Part shown: in pieces, positions 23,943-26,745 of the stretch | How the letters are laid out: each line of letters opens with the position of its first letter | Position numbering within the stretch: the first letter of the stretch is position 1 | DNA from: an uncultured Oscillospiraceae bacterium | GTDB lineage: Bacteria; Bacillota; Clostridia; Oscillospirales; Ruminococcaceae | Assembly: GCA_934456315.1 (NCBI GenBank) | Contig: CAKSHG010000010.1 | Span: forward strand, 1-26,745 | Length of the DNA: 26,745 nucleotides | Direction of reading: 5' to 3' | Notes under the pieces: model-generated | Seen by the model: the letters and a program-made list of their open reading frames with translations, nothing else | Told to the model about the DNA's origin: nothing | Databases searched by the model: none | Program-made: the position numbers and the translations under genes

Positions 23943-25205
23943 TCAGTCGTTGTCCGCCTTGAGAACGGCATTGAGCATTACTGTCGCGCCCTCGGTGCAG
24001 TGCTCCACGGAGCTGAATTCCTTCTCGCAGTGGGACAGACCGTCCTTGCTCTGAACGAACACCATGGTCGTGGGGATCATGTACGCGCAGAACTGTGCGT
24101 CGTGACCTGCGCCGGAGTGGATATACTGATGCTTGATACCCGTTTCCTCTGCGGCAGCCTTGACGTAGCTTACCAGCTTCTTATCATAGTAGACAGTGTC
24201 GCGGTTCCATGCCTTGACAACCTCGCATGTGCAGCCTGCCCATGTCTTATCCGCGCAGCTCTTGACGATGGCGAGCACCTTTTCGAGGACCTTCGGATCC
24301 TCGTGGCGTGCGTCGAACGAGAAATCAAAGAAATCCGGAACGCAGGTATGTACGCAGGGGTGACATACGACCTCGCCAGTGGTGTAAACCAGGTCGGAAT
24401 AGCCGAGCTTGTCTATCTCCTCATGCAGATAGCACAGCGCCTGCGAAGCCGCCAGGAATGCGTCGCGGCGCTTCGGCATCGGGAATGTTCCGGCGTGGGT
24501 GGTCTGACCGTAGAACTTCAGGCGGTAGTTGAACATTCCAAGAACGCAGTCGACAACGCCGATATCATTTCCGGCGTCCTCCAGGATAGGACCCTGCTCG
24601 ATATGCGTTTCGAACATATACATGTACTTCTCCGGAGAAATGCGGAACTTTCTGTCGCCCTTGAATCCGGACTTCTCCAGTGCCTCGCCGAACGTGGACT
24701 TGTTGTCCAGAATGCTCCTGGAAGCCATCATATCCTCAAACCTGAACTTGCTGCGGATATCCTCCGGCAGGTAATCGTAGCAGATTATTCCGGAGCACAT
24801 CATTGCCGGGGGATAAAGCGAACCCTCCTCGTTGGTCCATATCATGGCGGTCAGCGGGTGCCTGTGCGGGATATTGTGCTCCGCGACAGTTTCGAGTACC
24901 TCCATCGCACTCATTACGCCGAGGATACCGTCGTAGTTGCCGCCGTTCTTTACGCTGTCGACATGGGAGCCCATAACGATACGCTTTGCGTCCGGGTCGG
25001 AGCCGGGGAGCGTTGCATACATGCACGCAACGTCGTCCACTTCGATGGTGGCTCCGATTGCCTCCATTCTGCGGCGGAACTCGTTCCTTGCCTGGATCGC
25101 TTCCGGCGAGAGGGAGTACCGGGTGATACCGCCGTGACCAGCGTCACCGAATTTGCTGAAAGTTTCGATTTTGTCCTTCATTCTGTCATAGCTGCATGTG
25201 TACAT
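23943..25205 (-). CDS. M20-family N-carbamoyl-beta-alanine amidohydrolase (beta-ureidopropionase / hydantoinase-carbamoylase)
   Basis: A 420-residue metallo-amidohydrolase that releases CO2 and ammonia from the N-carbamoyl-beta-amino acid made by dihydropyrimidinase. The ATG at 25205 has AAAGGAGAG upstream; the in-frame ATG at 25265 lies in a leader hairpin. Dinuclear-metal ligands of the family are visible: H81 (GSHVDSV), D92 (GGNYDGILG), E126-E127 (NEEGS), H201 (ETHIEQGP) and H392 (SHCEKE). SGAGHDAQ at 364-371 is the usual carbamoylase signature. Allantoate or L-carbamoylase activity is an alternative, but dihydropyrimidinase, PreA and a beta-alanine-type transaminase in the locus favour beta-ureidopropionase. 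It forms its own transcription unit with a consensus promoter and terminator. Confidence 0.92.
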   Translation of the reverse strand: MYTCSYDRMKDKIETFSKFGDAGHGGITRYSLSPEAIQARNEFRRRMEAIGATIEVDDVACMYATLPGSDPDAKRIVMGSHVDSVKNGGNYDGILGVMSAMEVLETVAEHNIPHRHPLTAMIWTNEEGSLYPPAMMCSGIICYDYLPEDIRSKFRFEDMMASRSILDNKSTFGEALEKSGFKGDRKFRISPEKYMYMFETHIEQGPILEDAGNDIGVVDCVLGMFNYRLKFYGQTTHAGTFPMPKRRDAFLAASQALCYLHEEIDKLGYSDLVYTTGEVVCHPCVHTCVPDFFDFSFDARHEDPKVLEKVLAIVKSCADKTWAGCTCEVVKAWNRDTVYYDKKLVSYVKAAAEETGIKHQYIHSGAGHDAQFCAYMIPTTMVFVQSKDGLSHCEKEFSSVEHCTEGATVMLNAVLKADND

Positions 25206-25246
25206 AAAAACTCTCCTTTGCTTCTGTATTTCTGTCTGATAAACCA

Positions 25247-25284
25247 AACGGCGCCTGAAACCCACATTGGTTTCAAGCGCCGTT
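25247..25284 (-). promoter_or_regulatory. Strong hairpin in the 5' leader of the carbamoylase gene
   Basis: The arms at 25247-25262 and 25269-25284 form a 16-bp stem with one G-U pair and a 6-nt loop, in a leader of about 85 nt. The sequence after it on the minus strand (TGGTTTATC) is not a clear U-run. It may stabilise the 5' end of the mRNA or act as an attenuator. Confidence 0.6.
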
Positions 25285-25297
25285 GCTTTATGTCCTG

Positions 25298-25326
25298 ATT
25301 ATAGCGTGTTTTTTGTGCTGTGTCAA
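25298..25326 (-). promoter_or_regulatory. SigA promoter of the carbamoylase gene
   Basis: On the minus strand TTGACA (25321-25326), a 17-nt spacer and TATAAT (25298-25303), both boxes perfect. The spacer contains CAGCAC, half of the GTGC/GCAC palindrome found upstream. So strong a promoter probably needs repression when substrate is absent. Confidence 0.9.
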
Positions 25327-25333
25327 CCTTTTT

Positions 25334-25399
25334 CGCAAAATTTGCGTCAAAACAGGCTGTTTTGTGCCTTCAGCACAGTACATCGTTGTGCTTCGGCAC
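25334..25399. promoter_or_regulatory. Cluster of four palindromes upstream of the carbamoylase promoter
   Basis: CGCAAA-A-TTTGCG (25334-25346), CAAAACAG-G-CTGTTTTG (25348-25364), TGTGC-CTTCA-GCACA (25363-25377) and GTGC-TTCG-GCAC (25388-25399) fill a 66-bp stretch directly upstream of the -35 box and after the dehydrogenase stop codon. This density suggests regulator binding. The last two, as RNA hairpins, could also weakly end the dehydrogenase transcript. Confidence 0.55.
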
Positions 25400-25404
25400 G
25401 GAGG

Positions 25405-26538
25405 TCAGTCCCATAGTGAAGCGTATATTTCCAGGATATCCTGTTTGGTAACTTCCCTGATGGTATTCGCAGGGCTTCCACTCGCTAATGCGTCGTCTGC
25501 CATTTTGTCCATTGCCGCGAAGAACTTTCCGCGTTCGATTCCGTACTCCGCAAGCGTGGGAATCCCAACTGTCCTGCACAGATTTTCAAGCGCATTCAGA
25601 AAATCCTGTGCAGAAGCCTTATCGTCCGGGGAGTCGGACGCGCCTGCCGCCCGCGCTGCCGCCGCGAACCGCTCCGGAGCGCCCTCCGCCGCGAATCCCA
25701 GGCACTTTATATCCAGCATAGCGTTGGAAATTCCGTGCGGAACATGGAACAGCGCTCCTATCGGGCGGCTCATTCCGTGCACAAGCGTAACGGACGCGTT
25801 GTTTATGCAGACTCCCGCTTCGTAAGCAGCGATGAGCATCTGCTCCCGCGCCGACTCGTTTTCCGGCTCATTATACGCCGTGGGGAGATTCGCAAAAATG
25901 CGCTTCATTGCCGACAGCGCGAACGTATCGGTTATCGGATTCGCCTTTCTGGACGTGTAGCTCTCGATGGCGTGGGTGAACGCGTCCATGCCTGTCGCAG
26001 CAGTAACGGACTTCGGCGAGGATACCGTGTAGGAATAGTCCAGCACGGCAAGGTCAGGAAGCAGCTTGTCGCCTTTCAGCAGCATTTTGATGTCCTTATC
26101 GGTGTCGGTGATTATTGTGAATTTCGTAGCCTCGGAGCCTGTCCCGGCTGTGGTCGGGATAAGCACCATCGGAGGGAATTCCCCGCTTATCTCCCTGCCC
26201 ATGTAATCCGCGATGTTCCCCCCCAGCGCAGACATTGCGGCTACCGCCTTGGCGCTGTCCAGGGCGCTTCCGCCGCCGATGCCTATAACGTAATCGCAGG
26301 AATTCTCATGATACGCCCTGACTCCCGCGTTTATCATTTCAACGGTCGGCTCTCCGGTTATTCCGTCAAAAACTACGCCGTCCGGAGCGTATTTCAGAAG
26401 CTCCGCTGCCGCCGCTGACTTCGCGGTGTACTTTCCGGTAACGATAAGCGGCTTTCTGCCGTATTTCCCGATTTCTGCGCGGGATATTGCCCCCTTGCCG
26501 GCGATAGTCCTGCCCGGCAGCACGATCTGAAAATCCAT
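25405..26538 (-). CDS. Iron-containing alcohol dehydrogenase, probable malonate semialdehyde reductase
   Basis: A 377-residue group III (Fe-ADH) dehydrogenase. The ATG at 26538 has AAGGAGG upstream; the upstream in-frame ATG at 26655 is rejected because the promoter lies inside that extension. The NAD(P)-binding GGGSALDSAK is at 88-97. The Fe ligands D185, H189, H254 and H268 (GMDAFTHAIESY, LVHGMSRPIG, HVPHG) have the same spacing as in FucO (4 and 14 residues). Next to beta-alanine transaminase, the likely reaction is reduction of malonate semialdehyde to 3-hydroxypropionate, or of methylmalonate semialdehyde to 3-hydroxyisobutyrate. This role is inferred from position; other aldehydes are possible. 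It is the first unit of the minus-strand locus. Confidence 0.88.
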   Translation of the reverse strand: MDFQIVLPGRTIAGKGAISRAEIGKYGRKPLIVTGKYTAKSAAAAELLKYAPDGVVFDGITGEPTVEMINAGVRAYHENSCDYVIGIGGGSALDSAKAVAAMSALGGNIADYMGREISGEFPPMVLIPTTAGTGSEATKFTIITDTDKDIKMLLKGDKLLPDLAVLDYSYTVSSPKSVTAATGMDAFTHAIESYTSRKANPITDTFALSAMKRIFANLPTAYNEPENESAREQMLIAAYEAGVCINNASVTLVHGMSRPIGALFHVPHGISNAMLDIKCLGFAAEGAPERFAAAARAAGASDSPDDKASAQDFLNALENLCRTVGIPTLAEYGIERGKFFAAMDKMADDALASGSPANTIREVTKQDILEIYASLWD

Positions 26539-26580
26539 GATGATTCCTCCTTGTTGTTCTGCACATTTAGTTTTTTTGCA

Positions 26581-26595
26581 ACAGGCAATGCCTGT
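26581..26595. promoter_or_regulatory. Operator-like palindrome at the dehydrogenase transcription start
   Basis: The perfect 15-bp palindrome ACAGGCA-A-TGCCTGT lies just downstream of the -10 box, covering about +1 to +15 on the minus strand, where a bound repressor would block initiation. An inverted copy of its CAATGCCTG half occurs at 26677-26685. Confidence 0.5.
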
Positions 26596-26601
26596 AACAA
26601 T

Positions 26602-26630
26602 AAAATACCACAAATCACGAAGAATTTCAA
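26602..26630 (-). promoter_or_regulatory. SigA promoter of the dehydrogenase gene
   Basis: On the minus strand TTGAAA (26625-26630), a 17-nt spacer and TATTTT (26602-26607), with an extended -10 TGG. It lies about 65 nt before the start codon. Confidence 0.7.
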
Positions 26631-26645
26631 GGTTTTTTTCTGCAT

Positions 26646-26685
26646 TTTGCCGCAAACGGCTCTGTTATGCCGAATCCAGGCATTG
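26646..26685. promoter_or_regulatory. Upstream palindromes of the dehydrogenase promoter
   Basis: TTTGC-C-GCAAA (26646-26656) and ATGCC-N7-GGCAT (26667-26683) lie above the -35 box. The second includes CAGGCATTG, shared in inverted orientation with the palindrome at the transcription start. They are possible regulator sites. Confidence 0.35.
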
Positions 26686-26745
26686 TATCGCAGCACGGAT
26701 CCTGATAAGCTGAAACACAACCCCGCCCACACGAGATATTCAGAA

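Noticed and set aside
24000..25298. 432-codon open frame on the plus strand
   Set aside because: It is antisense to the M20 amidohydrolase, whose metal ligands and ribosome site are clear. No recognisable domain and no ribosome site.

Overview
The window looks like chromosomal DNA of a Gram-positive gut or rumen Clostridia member, probably a Ruminococcus-like Oscillospiraceae. The reasons are strong AGGAGG ribosome sites at almost every gene, consensus SigA promoters with 17-nt spacers, a secreted protein ending in a type I dockerin, a Ser-rich lipoprotein linker of the SSA/SGS type, and no outer-membrane genes. This placement is inferred from gene style; no rRNA is present. No tRNA, rRNA, CRISPR array, insertion sequence or phage gene was seen.

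Layout. Bases 1-264 hold the 3' end of an unidentified gene, closed by an intrinsic terminator. Bases 456-4904 (minus) encode a 1482-residue exported protein: signal peptide, two glycine-rich beta-helix-like blocks, Cys-rich CxxC repeats (including a 240-bp tandem DNA duplication) and a C-terminal dockerin. It diverges from a plus-strand operon (5174-12886) of five tightly packed genes: SWIM zinc-finger protein, HEAT-like protein, MoxR-type AAA ATPase, a protein with EreA/TraB/ChaN-like motifs (YehM/DUF5682-like) and a MIDAS-containing VWA protein. This is a Gram-positive form of the poorly understood E. coli yehL-yehM-yehP-yehQ set. A GNAT acetyltransferase follows and converges on a bidirectional terminator at 13652-13681.

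Bases 13686-26538 are all on the minus strand and form a reductive pyrimidine-degradation locus in three transcription units. (i) An iron-type alcohol dehydrogenase. (ii) An M20 N-carbamoyl-beta-alanine amidohydrolase with its own consensus promoter. (iii) A nine-gene operon: ABC ATPase, two permeases, substrate-binding lipoprotein, dihydropyrimidinase, PreA-type dihydropyrimidine dehydrogenase, PucR regulator, class III aminotransferase and a small unknown protein. Together these would import a pyrimidine, reduce it, open the ring, remove the carbamoyl group, transaminate beta-alanine (or beta-aminoisobutyrate) and reduce the resulting semialdehyde. The PucR protein is the obvious candidate regulator. 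Palindromes of GTGC-N4/5-GCAC type lie upstream of units (ii) and (iii), and a terminator-like hairpin sits in the leader of unit (iii).

The most unusual items are three. First, the ABC substrate-binding protein appears circularly permuted: the normal N-terminal part of the NMT1/THI5 fold is at its C-terminus. Second, the dihydropyrimidine dehydrogenase carries a PreT-like N-terminal iron-sulfur domain fused to PreA, while the FAD/NADPH domains are absent from the window. Third, the MoxR/VWA/SWIM/EreA-like cassette has no established biochemical function.
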